A stretch of 64,000 bases of DNA from Schizochytrium sp. TIO01 (taxonomy: Eukaryota > Sar > Bigyra > Thraustochytrida > Thraustochytriidae), in the NCBI GenBank assembly GCA_004764695.1, contig SMSO01000014.1, positions 509,148-573,147 on the forward strand, read 5' to 3'. Shown here piece after piece: positions 41,158 through 49,879 of this stretch; position 1 is the stretch's first letter; every line of letters starts with the position of its first letter. The notes under the pieces are model-generated. The model saw only the letters and a program-made list of their open reading frames with translations. It was not told the DNA's origin and did not search any database. The position numbers and the translations under genes were made by a program.

Positions 41158-41538
41158 CTATAGCAGGGTCGTTCGATAAACATTGAAGACTGCGGTGCGC
41201 AAAAATTGGCGGAACAGCGTCGGTTGTACGATTAGAGGCAAAAGCTTGATGTTATCTAGCGTTTGAAAGTTGCTAATTTGGTCTACGATGGGTAAACTGC
41301 TGGTCCCCACAGCGCCCATGTGCCTAATGAGCAATTTAAAGGTGTCAGCGTGAATGGTAAAGCCGTGGTTGCGCAGCATTCGCACTCTACCTGAATAAAG
41401 ACCATTCTTAGGCGTAAATTCAAATGGCTTGGCTTGTTGAAGTGCCTGGTTAACTCTTGTGCGATACTGTAAGTCTGGAATTGTGACGAAGGGTAACATC
41501 AATGTATGCACAAGCTGAAAGAAAACTCCTGCTTGCAC
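41158..41538 (-). CDS. Cluster ORF, downstream of an in-frame TGA
   Basis: This frame directly continues that of the preceding ORF after the single TGA at 41541-41539; the next codon is GTG, not ATG. The first ATG is at 41499-41497 (MLPFVTIPDL), giving 113 aa if independent. The sequence looks constrained (hydrophobic start, then TRVNQALQQAKPFEF, SGRVRMLRNHGFTIHADTF), with no stop for 126 codons. It could be a separate protein or a readthrough or broken C-terminal extension of the upstream gene. No family recognised. Confidence 0.5.
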   Translation of the reverse strand: MQAGVFFQLVHTLMLPFVTIPDLQYRTRVNQALQQAKPFEFTPKNGLYSGRVRMLRNHGFTIHADTFKLLIRHMGAVGTSSLPIVDQISNFQTLDNIKLLPLIVQPTLFRQFLRTAVFNVYRTTLL

Positions 41539-42402
41539 TCATTTCTGTGCGTCATCCATTTGTTGTAAGTAGCCTTCTTTCCAGCCAAAATGTGACTGAA
41601 TATTAGCAGCAAAGCTGATGGCCTTACTTCTCGTGTAAGCGCCTAAAGTCCCAATTAAGTTAGATACTCCATGGAGTGGGCGGCAAAGGTGCTCATGTAA
41701 TTCAATCCGCCCAAATCCGCCCAGCACAGCACCCTGCAGGAAAACGTTTGCCCAGCTTGTGAAAAACCACGCACTCTTAGGCACTGTGGCATTCCAAAGA
41801 GCTGCCTCAGCATAAATACCAGCGCGAGAAGCGGTGTTTTCACCAATATGGGAGCCATCGAAGGGTTCAAAAGAGGGCACAGGTGGGCTCTGGTCAGAGC
41901 CATCAAAGTTGTTGGTTGTGAAAGGTCTATTTTCTGGGTTTTGCGCAGAGTTTCTGAGTGAGAAGTAAGTGCTATAAACATCATTTGAAAAGATCTCTTC
42001 TCCTTTGATTTCCTTTGCAATGCGCATGGTTGTATCAATCACCTCGTGGATTGCTGTGACAATCAGATTAAAGATGGATGCCAACACGGTAAGGTAAACC
42101 AATAGAGCTGCAATATAAATAAGCACAGGAATGAACGTTCCAGGCAGCTCTCTTGCAATTATCCGAGAAGCCTGGAAAAAGTAGCTACTGATCAGATTAG
42201 CAAGGGTGAGCATGACGCAAAGCTCTACGAGTCCACCGAAGATTTGACCAGCTATCTTAAGCTTGTCTTCAGGACGAAAACAGCCATTCATGGCCTTGCA
42301 AGCAGCTATAATAGAGGAGGCAAGAATAAGACGACAGAGAAGTCGCAATGAAGATTTAATTGTTTCTGTTACTGAGAGCATTGGAGAAGTCTGCGAGGGC
42401 AT
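41539..42402 (-). CDS. Cluster ORF, membrane protein (about 280-287 aa)
   Basis: Two likely starts, ATG 42402-42400 and ATG 42381-42379; an ATG at 42492 is also in frame but lies deep inside the preceding gene. All starts overlap the end of that gene (stop at 42356), so the two genes overlap by at least 26 bp in different frames. Hydrophobic segments: SLRLLCRLILASSIIAACKA, GGLVELCVMLTLANLISSYF, and a long one (FIPVLIYIAALLVYLTVLAS and following). A Pro/Asp-rich linker follows, then a Gly/aromatic C-terminal part (VFLQGAVLGGFGRIELHEHL). Stop is TGA 41541-41539, after which the frame stays open for another 126 codons. A virion or other membrane protein is possible; unassigned. Confidence 0.6.
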   Translation of the reverse strand: MPSQTSPMLSVTETIKSSLRLLCRLILASSIIAACKAMNGCFRPEDKLKIAGQIFGGLVELCVMLTLANLISSYFFQASRIIARELPGTFIPVLIYIAALLVYLTVLASIFNLIVTAIHEVIDTTMRIAKEIKGEEIFSNDVYSTYFSLRNSAQNPENRPFTTNNFDGSDQSPPVPSFEPFDGSHIGENTASRAGIYAEAALWNATVPKSAWFFTSWANVFLQGAVLGGFGRIELHEHLCRPLHGVSNLIGTLGAYTRSKAISFAANIQSHFGWKEGYLQQMDDAQK

Positions 42403-43195
42403 TTCTCTGGCTTTCTGTAAGTCTTTCACTTTCAGGGCCCGAGAATATTTCCACGTAGTTTTTGACCATTCGGATTTGTGGAGTAGTTGCATCTTTGTCT
42501 TCCTGAATGTTTACGGGCTCAAAGTCGTTTTCGTCGTCGCTTTCACTTCCACTTTCGCTTTCGCTTTCGCTTTCACATTTACTGAAGCCTTCTTCTTCTT
42601 CAAGCTCAATGAGCTTTTCAGCGAGGATGGTTGCAAGAATTCCTTCATCAATCGGAGTAGCTGCGCGAGCTCGTCGATGCGCTTCCTGAATCAAATGTAA
42701 ACGCAAACTGAATGCAGAGCCGTCGCATTTGTAGGTATTATCTTCCACCTCCACGGGTTCACCCTCTTCTGCTTGTTTCTGGAAAGCTTCGTAATCCTGC
42801 GCATACTTTTTAAGAAACTGTGAGGTCAAGCCGGTATAATTGGAGTTTGTAATTGTGACCGAGCCACTTTCGCTACTCTGTGACCCTTCATCGTCCTCAT
42901 GAATAGTTTCGGGGAGACTATGGCGGTGTGAATTCTTAGAAGTTTTAGAGCCGGTTCGTTTCTTTTTGCTGCTACTGCCTCTGCCGCTTCTGCTGCTTTT
43001 GCTGCTTTTGTCGACCTCGTCACTTTGCTCAAGGTGCTCTTCATTATCACCAAGCGGAGGGGCATCCGAACTGACATCTTCAGACTGTGGAGTAGATTTT
43101 CGACTATCAAAAGCCATGGCCATGCTGAAAGCAAGGCTTCCCACGCCCAGCGTGAGCAGAAGACTATTTCCTGAAAATTTACTTTTGTCCAGCAT
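42356..43195 (-). CDS. Cluster ORF, acidic Ser-rich protein with N-terminal hydrophobic segment (279 aa)
   Basis: ATG at 43195-43193; stop TAA at 42358-42356 inside the next gene. One hydrophobic segment near residues 10-28 (SLLLTLGVGSLAFSMAMAF) suggests a membrane anchor. It is followed by a long Ser/Lys/Glu-rich low-complexity region (SSKSSRSGRGSSSKKKRTGS) and a more ordered part (LTSQFLKKYAQDYEAFQKQA, LHLIQEAHRRARAATPIDEG). An acidic Glu-Ser repeat run lies near 210-225. No known family. The overlap with its downstream neighbour and the 68-bp gap to the upstream gene argue for one transcription unit or a compact foreign genome. Confidence 0.6.
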   Translation of the reverse strand: MLDKSKFSGNSLLLTLGVGSLAFSMAMAFDSRKSTPQSEDVSSDAPPLGDNEEHLEQSDEVDKSSKSSRSGRGSSSKKKRTGSKTSKNSHRHSLPETIHEDDEGSQSSESGSVTITNSNYTGLTSQFLKKYAQDYEAFQKQAEEGEPVEVEDNTYKCDGSAFSLRLHLIQEAHRRARAATPIDEGILATILAEKLIELEEEEGFSKCESESESESGSESDDENDFEPVNIQEDKDATTPQIRMVKNYVEIFSGPESERLTESQRNALADFSNALSNRNN

Positions 43196-43263
43196 GTTTG
43201 GCAATACAACAATTGTTTTTTTTGATTTAATTGGGAGACAGCGAAAAAATATTCTGATGTTTT

Positions 43264-43839
43264 TTACTTGCTGGCAGGGTAATAAAATGGCTGGCGACCA
43301 CCACGACCATCAGGAGCGCCATACCAAACCGGAATGTCATGATCCATGCGAACATTAGCAGGCAAAAGCAAGTCCGGGCGATGGTAAGCGTCCATGCGCC
43401 CTAAAACAACATGCGTGTTCCTCCATATATGCTGCTTATTCGATCGAGGCAGAGAAATACCACCTCTGTACTGATTCATACGCGCAATAAATTTATTCGG
43501 GGACTCTTTCATTCGAGACTTCCACAATCGGTCGTGCGATGACTTAATTTGTTGCAACTCTGCATCAGGATTGCACAGAAGAGGCGTTCTCAGGTTTTCC
43601 GGGGAGACCTTAGTGCGCGACTCCAAACGCTGCGCCTCTCTTGCAAGAATTTCATCACTCCTTTGAATGTAAGAATGATCAATGTGCGCACGGCGGTGGC
43701 GATCCCGTAGAATCATTGTTCGCATTAAGAGATCTGAGTCTTCCTTCAATAAAGGAGCGCGTTGAATCGAGTCCTCTGCTTCTATCATTTCACGCATGCT
43801 CTGGGCGGCGTCAAGGTGCTGTGTAATAACTTTATGCAT
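43264..43839 (-). CDS. Cluster ORF, basic protein (191 aa)
   Basis: ATG 43839-43837 to TAA 43266-43264. Rich in Arg, His and Met, with a helical N-terminal half (LDAAQSMREMIEAEDSIQRA, EILAREAQRLESRT) and an aromatic, Pro- and Gly-containing C-terminus (DIPVWYGAPDGRGGRQPFYY). No transmembrane segment. It heads the minus-strand series and diverges from the plus-strand pair across 101 bp. The charge suggests nucleic-acid binding or a structural role, but this is a guess. No family recognised. Confidence 0.6.
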   Translation of the reverse strand: MHKVITQHLDAAQSMREMIEAEDSIQRAPLLKEDSDLLMRTMILRDRHRRAHIDHSYIQRSDEILAREAQRLESRTKVSPENLRTPLLCNPDAELQQIKSSHDRLWKSRMKESPNKFIARMNQYRGGISLPRSNKQHIWRNTHVVLGRMDAYHRPDLLLPANVRMDHDIPVWYGAPDGRGGRQPFYYPASK

Positions 43840-43940
43840 TTTAAGAACAAATTGCTTCTACTCAAGTGCAGAGATAAGTTTTTTATTTGGTTTCCTGCTA
43901 GGTACAAACTAGATTCATTGAAAACAAAATAATTACAAGG
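43840..43940. promoter_or_regulatory. Short divergent promoter of the cluster
   Basis: 101 bp between two divergent start codons, AT-rich, with TTTTTTATTTGG and AAAACAAAATAATT stretches. Both sets of cluster genes must start from here. Confidence 0.4.
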
Positions 43941-44345
43941 ATGCAAGCCGATTTAGATTTTTACATGGACTACGCTGACTCTCTTACATCCCACGGAGAG
44001 CCATACAGGCCACTGGACACCGGAAACGCATTCGGAAAGATGCTCAAGGATAATCACAGCTCGTTCGCGCAGCACAATCGGTCTAGGGCTCTCGAAAATA
44101 AGGTGCGCCCTCCAGGAGGTGAGGGTTCGGTAGCCCAAAACTTACAAATGATGAAGTACGAAATGGGTGGAAACTCGATGGGCAGTCGCTTAATCCCGCC
44201 AAACTTCGAGCGCTACATTGAGTCAGCAGGAAATGTAACTGCACAGGGGCCAGCGGACGAGATATCTTGGGTCGATGAACTAGAAGGTAACTTTAATCTA
44301 CAGTTAGACGACCACACCGGAGGAGTCGCGCAAGTCAAATCATGA
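43941..44345 (+). CDS. Cluster ORF, small soluble protein (134 aa)
   Basis: ATG 43941, stop TGA 44343-44345. Asn/Gly/Asp-containing, no hydrophobic segment. Includes GNAFGKMLKDNHSSF, LENKVRPPGGEGSV and an acidic C-terminal part (DEISWVDELEGNFNLQLDDH). Looks like a real protein, but I recognise no family. Its stop overlaps the start of the next frame in the sequence TCATGAAC. Confidence 0.55.
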   Translation: MQADLDFYMDYADSLTSHGEPYRPLDTGNAFGKMLKDNHSSFAQHNRSRALENKVRPPGGEGSVAQNLQMMKYEMGGNSMGSRLIPPNFERYIESAGNVTAQGPADEISWVDELEGNFNLQLDDHTGGVAQVKS

Positions 44346-44521
44346 ACGCTAGCATGTTTAACTCCCGCAACCCTGCACCTAATCTGAATCGCAACTTGCT
44401 CTATCCTTCAAATTATAGTAACTTTCAGCGTGATAATGATCAACTCACTGATGAAGACCATGCTCTGCAAGACACTCATAGGAATCGCACCTGTTGCATT
44501 AGCGGCTATTTCTGCCTGTAG
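44342..44521 (+). CDS. Cluster ORF overlapping by ATGA (59 aa)
   Basis: ATG 44342-44344 overlaps the TGA of the upstream gene by two bases; stop TAG 44519-44521. The Asn-rich, charged sequence (NASMFNSRNPAPNLNRNLLY, then NFQRDNDQLTDEDHALQD) is protein-like. The last 114 bases overlap, in antisense, the end of the convergent 157-aa frame, so one of the two C-termini may be spurious or recently changed. Confidence 0.35.
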   Translation: MNASMFNSRNPAPNLNRNLLYPSNYSNFQRDNDQLTDEDHALQDTHRNRTCCISGYFCL

Positions 44522-44881
44522 CACGCTTGTATTAAAACCAAGGCGAGACATGTCATTCGAGCGTGCAAATTCATAAGTTGAAAGACCGCCTGAGCCGTAG
44601 AGTTTTTCGACAAGGTTAAGAAATTCTGCTTTGATGGCTGCATCTGTTTCTTCTTTCTTCTCTTTTGAAACGTAGTAGAGCCCGCACGTGAAACGTGTTT
44701 CCTCATCCATATGAGCAAGCCAAGGAGAGGTCAATTTAAGTAATGCAGGCACTTCCGGGAAAGCAGAACCCTGCAGCGGGATCAATTCTGGGGTAAGTTT
44801 TGCATAGATCCCCGTCAGGGGGGTGTTTTTTGTATAGGGAAGGGGGACAAGAACAGAGAAAGGACAGGCGATGCACGGCAT
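44408..44881 (-). CDS. Cluster ORF (157 aa), outer edge of the cluster
   Basis: ATG 44881-44879, stop TGA 44410-44408. The central part is protein-like (LTSPWLAHMDEETRFTCGLY, AEFLNLVEKLYGSGGLSTYE) and the C-terminus is hydrophobic (MVFISELIIITLKVTII), possibly a tail anchor. The N-terminal 25 residues may be outside the true gene, because an internal Met lies at residue 58. No family recognised. Upstream DNA is unlike the cluster, so the insertion boundary is probably near 44850-44900. Confidence 0.45.
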   Translation of the reverse strand: MPCIACPFSVLVPLPYTKNTPLTGIYAKLTPELIPLQGSAFPEVPALLKLTSPWLAHMDEETRFTCGLYYVSKEKKEETDAAIKAEFLNLVEKLYGSGGLSTYEFARSNDMSRLGFNTSVLQAEIAANATGAIPMSVLQSMVFISELIIITLKVTII

Positions 44882-46065
44882 ACAAAAAGTTGCTACTCCT
44901 ACTGGAGTCAGAGAGTACCAGAGAGTCTAACCAGGTAGGTCCTGTTTGTAAAAAAGTAATCATTGCAGAACAAATTATGGGGGCACGAAGTCCATTCCAT
45001 CTCTCAGCACCCGACTTCCTTCTTATTACTCCAACTTCATGGCAACGAAACCAGGCCTCGCTTAAATGCGGATAACAAGTTCCTCAAGCAGCTTGAAAGT
45101 ATCTTGAACGCAGGCCTCGGTTTACGCTGCGCTGTAAAGCCATTCACAATTCCCGACGGCTTTCGCCTCCAGCAGTTCCGAGTTCCGTCGCGGTACCGAA
45201 ACAGTTCTGCACTATTTCTATAGAGAGAAAGACGGCGGCACTCGCTCTCTGCCCCGAAGCAGAACACTTGTAGAACGATACGCAAACGTTCTGCCCTTGG
45301 TTTCATCCCCCGAGGCTGGAGCTGCGATACTCTCGGTTGTGAAAGAAAAGTCAACTCTCAGCAGAGCTTGAGGAGGCCGAGGTCTCTAAGCGGCCTTCAG
45401 TGAAGCGTTTGCGATAACAACCGATCGGCTCGTCGGCTAAACAGTTGGCAATTGTTTGTGAATTTCTTTGTAAAAGGAAAAGAGCGAGTGGAGGCGAATA
45501 AGAATTCTCTTGAAAGTATTTTTGTTTTTTTGTTTTTTCTCTCCACTTTTATTTGTTCATAAATAAACTCTGAAAAGTGAAGATAAATGAGGCTTACAGT
45601 AGAACAAAGGTTGAAAGCCGACTTACGGAAATCGAAAATCGACACCAAAGAAAAGAAAAGAAATAATGAAAGTTAGCAATGAATGTCCCGTCGCGAGTAT
45701 TCTGCTCATCCGTGGAAGCATACATATGCGAAGCAAAGGAGATAAAGTCTAAAGTGGACTCCGAAGAGGAGAGGTGAACTAATCCCTCCCTCCCTCGCTC
45801 GATCGCATCGCTGGCAGATTATAAGGCAGGCAAACCCGAAATAAGAGTCTCCGGAAAGTATTATTTTTTATTGTTTTAGTTTGAACAGGCCAATTGATTG
45901 ATTAATTGATAATTAATTAGGACAAAGGAGAAAGAATAAACTATTTATTCTAAGTTATTCTTCTTCTTTTGAGTCCTCTTCGTTGAGCACCAGTGGATTC
46001 CAATTCCAAAGCCATCGCGAAATTGGCGGCGGCGGCAAAGCAGTTTGGAGAAGCGAGAGAGCAAG
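44882..46065. other. Intergenic upstream of REI1
   Basis: GC-richer from 45080 to 45440, then AT-rich with long A/T runs, then GC-rich again in the last 60 bp before REI1 (probable 5' UTR). Open frames on both strands near 45000-45350 are not recognisable. Confidence 0.5.
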
Positions 46066-47307
46066 ATGCAGGCGAGCGAAGGCGCAGTGACGGGCCTGAA
46101 GTGCTTCACGGCACCGGGCGTGGTGTTCACGACCCGCGAGGAGCTCCATGCGCACTACAAGTCGGAATGGCACAGGTACAACTTGAAGCGCAAGGTGGCT
46201 CAGCTGCCGCCCATTCCGAAGGAGATGTTCGACAAACTGCAGCTCATCGCGGCAGAACGCGAGCGTCAGAAGAACAGTGAGGTGAAGAAACGCGATCACG
46301 TGAAGGTGAGCAAACGTAGCGCAGAGAGCGAAACAGCAAGCACCAGTAATGCAAGCGCCAACCCCGGTGCGAATGCCTTGGAGGATGACGCCGACGAGGA
46401 TGCAGCAGAGCCGCAAAACCCCTATGAAATCGATGAGGAGGAGCTCCGCAAGAAGGTTGACCCGAAAGAGTGCTTCATGGATGGTAAAGTCAGTGAAGAC
46501 CTTGAAGGAACCCTGGCCTACATGCACAAGAAATATGGCTTCTACATTCCCGATGCGGAGTACGTGAGCGACTGGCAAGGTCTTTACAAATACTGCTCTC
46601 AGAAAGCCCGTGCAGGAAAACTGTGCCTGTATTGCGACAAACCCTTTAAGTCTGGAAAGGCTGCAATTCGCCATATGATTGACAAGGCGCACTGCAAGCT
46701 CCCTTGGGAAACCGATGAAGACCTCGAGGAATACGAAGACTTCTATGACTTCAGCGAACTCAACGATACTGACGAGGAGGGCGACGAAGATGAAGACGGA
46801 GACGAAGACATGGAGGAGCAGGAGGGCGAGACCGCGATGGTGGCCACCGAGAAAGCTACCAAGAAGAAGTCCGATGGTGACAAGCCTAGCAAGGCTCGCA
46901 AACCCAAGATCAAGCACGAGCTCATGGACACTGGTGAGATTGTCATCATTAACGAGGAGACCGGAACACGCCGTATCATGGGTCACCGTGATTACAAGAC
47001 TATCTACAAGCAACACTTTAAGCCCGAAGAAACTCGTCCTGCCATGCTTGCAGCAAGCAAGGAGCGTCTTCTGCTTGCGTACAAGAAGGCTGGAGTCGAC
47101 CCGAGCAGTACCACCACGCTTGCTCACCCGGCATTCAACAACACTCGCCCCCCTTGGTTGGACAAGAAGATTGCCAAGAAGCAGCTGACCGATATGCGAC
47201 GCAAGAACAAGTTCCAGTTGACCGGCGGTCTTGGCACCAACCTTCTTGTCAAGAACAAGGTTCACACCAAGAAGCAGATGGGTGCCGGTCACGGTGTCCA
47301 CGGTTAA
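46066..47307 (+). CDS. REI1: REI1/ZNF622 pre-60S maturation factor (413 aa)
   Basis: First ATG of the frame at 46066 (AGCAAGATGC); stop TAA. The N-terminal finger region (residues 10-50) has the family hallmark YKSEWHRYNLKRKVAQLPPI. Its zinc site is incomplete: Cys13 is present, but the second Cys position is Ala16; His30 and His36 remain. A central acidic linker is followed by the second conserved block, about 145-225 (YGFYIPDAEYVSDWQGLYKY, LCLYCDKPFKSGKAAIRHMI, DKAHCKLPW), a normal C2H2 finger. The C-terminus (PPWLDKKIAKKQ, MRRKNKFQLTGG) fits the family. REI1/ZNF622 is a cytoplasmic factor that releases Arx1/Alb1 and probes the exit tunnel of pre-60S subunits. Interestingly, Arx1 and PA2G4, found at 30.8 kb, bind the same ribosomal site. 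One exon. Confidence 0.95.
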   Translation: MQASEGAVTGLKCFTAPGVVFTTREELHAHYKSEWHRYNLKRKVAQLPPIPKEMFDKLQLIAAERERQKNSEVKKRDHVKVSKRSAESETASTSNASANPGANALEDDADEDAAEPQNPYEIDEEELRKKVDPKECFMDGKVSEDLEGTLAYMHKKYGFYIPDAEYVSDWQGLYKYCSQKARAGKLCLYCDKPFKSGKAAIRHMIDKAHCKLPWETDEDLEEYEDFYDFSELNDTDEEGDEDEDGDEDMEEQEGETAMVATEKATKKKSDGDKPSKARKPKIKHELMDTGEIVIINEETGTRRIMGHRDYKTIYKQHFKPEETRPAMLAASKERLLLAYKKAGVDPSSTTTLAHPAFNNTRPPWLDKKIAKKQLTDMRRKNKFQLTGGLGTNLLVKNKVHTKKQMGAGHGVHG

Positions 47308-48111
47308 ATTACCTCTGCTGTTGTTTTCTTGTTTATCCCGTGTGCTGTCCGTTCCACAGTTTGTTCAGGGCTATCTCAATGGTCCAACTGCTGGTATCTC
47401 TTCTGCTGCTTCCATGTTTGTCCGCGACGCCAGCAAATATTCATATCGCTCTTGCACATTGCTACTTCCTTTGCTCTGGAGAGTGAACTGTTTGCTTTAG
47501 AAGTTCAGAGCAACATCGATTGTCAGTTTAATGTAAGTGCGCACAAATAAGGTGATCGTCTGATTGTAATGTGTCACGTCATCTTTAATTGCACTTGCTG
47601 GAAGAGTCAAAATGGCCACGGTCTACACTATTTCTATCCATGTCTTTGGTCTCACACGTGAGAGTGAAGATTCGTTTATTAGATAGCTATATTCTCTGCC
47701 TTTCTTAATGTGATTTTGTCTGCACTTTTTTTCTTCTTTCTATAGATTAATAGATATAGCGTTTTCCTTTCTAATCTTAAGATACAGAAGCTTTGGATTG
47801 CTTGCACCCCGGCTACCTACCGGCGCATGTAGTAATTTTCTTACTTCATGTATAGCTTTTTACTTGCATCAGCACATGTGACTCTGCCTCCCTCCGTTGA
47901 ATTTGCATTATCTTCTTTACTCATCATTCTTGACTTTAAGATCGAAGCAAAAAGGAAAGTGAGGATTCCTTGGTGGAAGATGAACCTTTGCTTTCATTAC
48001 ACGTGCATGCCCACGACTCTTTTTCAGTCTCTATGGTTTGCAAAAGCCCCTGTCCATGCCGATTTTCATGTTTAAAACGCCCACTTTGTCGTAGTAGCGC
48101 AGGCTAAGGTC

Positions 48112-48399
48112 ATGTCTGAAACACCCTCTCTGCTGCCACGCGAGTATCAAGTCAAATCAGAAGAAAGTAATGTGAGGCTCGACACTAATTCACGACTCGA
48201 ATTCAAACAACTTTGGTTCGGCCTAAAGACTTCAGCTCTAGAGAAAGGTCTTTTTCAAGAATCTCTAGCTCCTGGGCAAGCACTCGAAGTCTTGTTGGTT
48301 CTTATCGCTCAAATTAAGGTGTGCAATCGACATAAGAAGTGGAATGGCCTAAACCTCCAAAAACAAGGTGTGCGAAGATCACGAGTAGCGTTGCCATGA
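48112..48399 (+). CDS. Possible small hypothetical protein (95 aa or exon)
   Basis: ATG frame with a protein-like central part (LEFKQLWFGLKTSALEKGLF, PGQALEVLLVLIAQIK). A possible donor (AAG|GTGTGC) follows IAQIK at about 48318. No family recognised. Confidence 0.25.
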   Translation: MSETPSLLPREYQVKSEESNVRLDTNSRLEFKQLWFGLKTSALEKGLFQESLAPGQALEVLLVLIAQIKVCNRHKKWNGLNLQKQGVRRSRVALP

Positions 48400-49037
48400 T
48401 AGCCAGAGAAATCAAATACTTAGGTGCTGGCAAAGCGAAGCATCAAGTTCTGGGCACAAAGATTGAAGCACTAGGTAGGAGGTAGGTAGCCTCCATCTGT
48501 CCAGACACGCAACGAATGGTTGCACTACTGTAGATGATTTACCGCAGAGTGACTGTAAAGAAAGGGCTCATCCAGCGCGAAAGTGCAATCGAATCACTGT
48601 ACTACAACTCTACAAACGGAATTGGGAGTTCTTAGCCGTCGCAATGGTAGCGATCGTGCCGAGACTACTGGCCAAAACTACCTGGAGACCGAGGGAAGAA
48701 GCTGCAGGTAATCACGATCAACTTGAAAACCGCGCACAGCGCCGCAACTCAGCTCGACTCGGTTTGCGGTTTGGCTAATCTGTATCGAAAGGTAATGAAA
48801 GCCTATTCGCCCAAATCTGTGGCAGACAGCAGCTGCGAAAACAACATCAGCGACTGTAACGCCGTTACCAACGAAGCGCTGCTGAGCAGTTTGAAACCAT
48901 CGAGGCGAAGCACTATTGTAGATAGATAGGTCATGATGTGGCATTATTTTATCTTTATCACGATCCAGTCTAACGAAGTGCACGCGCGGATGCGAATGCA
49001 CGTGCGAATGCAAATTCAATTGAAGGCCGATTCTTAC

Positions 49038-49286
49038 CTAGCCTTTCCAACAAAGAGGTTTTCGTAAAAACAGGAGATTATGGTGTACCATGGTAGTACT
49101 ATGGCCGAGCAAATGCTTTTGGTGATGGTAGTAGTGACAGTCATTGAGCTTAGTAGCGTCATTGGTAAAGTCCTGACCCTTGAAAAAGCTAAAGATGAGT
49201 TTGGCTGAGGCGTCATTCAAATTACAGCATATTTGGTCGGGAGAAAATCGCTCTGGACTCGGGCGGCCTTGACGATAGACACCCAT
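49038..49286 (-). CDS. Possible small hypothetical protein (82 aa or terminal exon)
   Basis: The frame from ATG 49286 to TAG 49038 has host-like codon use (MGVYRQGRPSPERFSPDQIC, AKLIFSFFKGQDFTNDATKL) and is also open upstream to about 49385. It could be the last exon of an unrecognised gene. No family seen. Confidence 0.3.
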   Translation of the reverse strand: MGVYRQGRPSPERFSPDQICCNLNDASAKLIFSFFKGQDFTNDATKLNDCHYYHHQKHLLGHSTTMVHHNLLFLRKPLCWKG

Positions 49287-49666
49287 CCAAGAATACAATC
49301 GAGGCTGGCATAAGGTTGAACGGGGGCGTTTCTGTCGAACCGAGGTTTCTCTTATAAAATGCAGTCGAAGCCTTGGCAATTGCAATTCATTCGGGACGAA
49401 CTTTGCCAGATATTGTCTTTACTAGAGTGACTGCACTTTCCCAAAGATAATACTCGAAGAGGCCCTCAGAAAGGACACACTGAATGGGCGAGGGAAGAAG
49501 AGCTTAAGAACTTTGGGGAGTTGTTGAAAGTGAAGGTGAATTTGGAGGAGGAGTAGAGCACACTCTTTGCGCGTGGCAATCGCTCCTAACGGCAGCGGAC
49601 AGGCTGCAAACCGCAGAGAGTGCCGCCCCGGGCAACCGAGATTAAACAAAGAGGTGAGAGGCAGAG

Positions 49667-49879
49667 ATGGGACTAGAGAGCGAGAGTTTTAGGGATAGTA
49701 TTTTGGGATGCAATCATTGGCTCAAAGGGGCCGAGGCATCGTTGGGGTCACATGAGACCATAAGGATTAATTTTCCTTGTGATGATGTGTCAACTGAGGA
49801 TGCTGAGGAGTCATGCGTTCAAGAATCTGATATTTCCGAGCACAGAAGTGCCGCTTACAAGTTTTTCTCATCAGCCTAG
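49667..49879 (+). CDS. Possible small hypothetical protein (70 aa)
   Basis: ATG to TAG, acidic, with protein-like composition (ILGCNHWLKGAEASLGSHET, STEDAEESCVQESDISEHRS). No family recognised. Could be an exon or a chance frame. Confidence 0.25.
   Translation: MGLESESFRDSILGCNHWLKGAEASLGSHETIRINFPCDDVSTEDAEESCVQESDISEHRSAAYKFFSSA

Larger units (their letters stand above)
40912..44881. mobile_element. Candidate integrated viral or mobile fragment: compact overlapping ORF cluster
   Basis: Seven or eight intronless reading frames fill about 4 kb with almost no spacing, on two strands meeting at a short divergent promoter (43840-43940). Neighbouring frames overlap or are separated by 8-68 bp, against hundreds to thousands of bases between the flanking host genes. 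Several proteins have membrane segments or acidic/Ser-rich tails, and none resembles a family I know. This density is typical of large DNA virus or phage-like genomes. No capsid, ATPase, polymerase or integrase gene and no terminal repeats are seen, so it would be a fragment. Alternative: fast-evolving lineage-specific host genes or an assembly join. Confidence 0.4.

Noticed and set aside
41000-44881. CRISPR-like or prokaryotic operon insertion
   Set aside because: No ribosome-binding sites, direct-repeat array or bacterial protein family is visible; the overlaps alone fit a eukaryotic virus better.
45955-47301. 448-codon open frame on the minus strand across REI1
   Set aside because: It is the mirror of the REI1 coding strand; REI1 matches a known family and this frame matches nothing.
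48640-48929. Opposing plausible frames on both strands
   Set aside because: The plus and minus strands have similar codon quality and neither shows a known motif, so no call was made.
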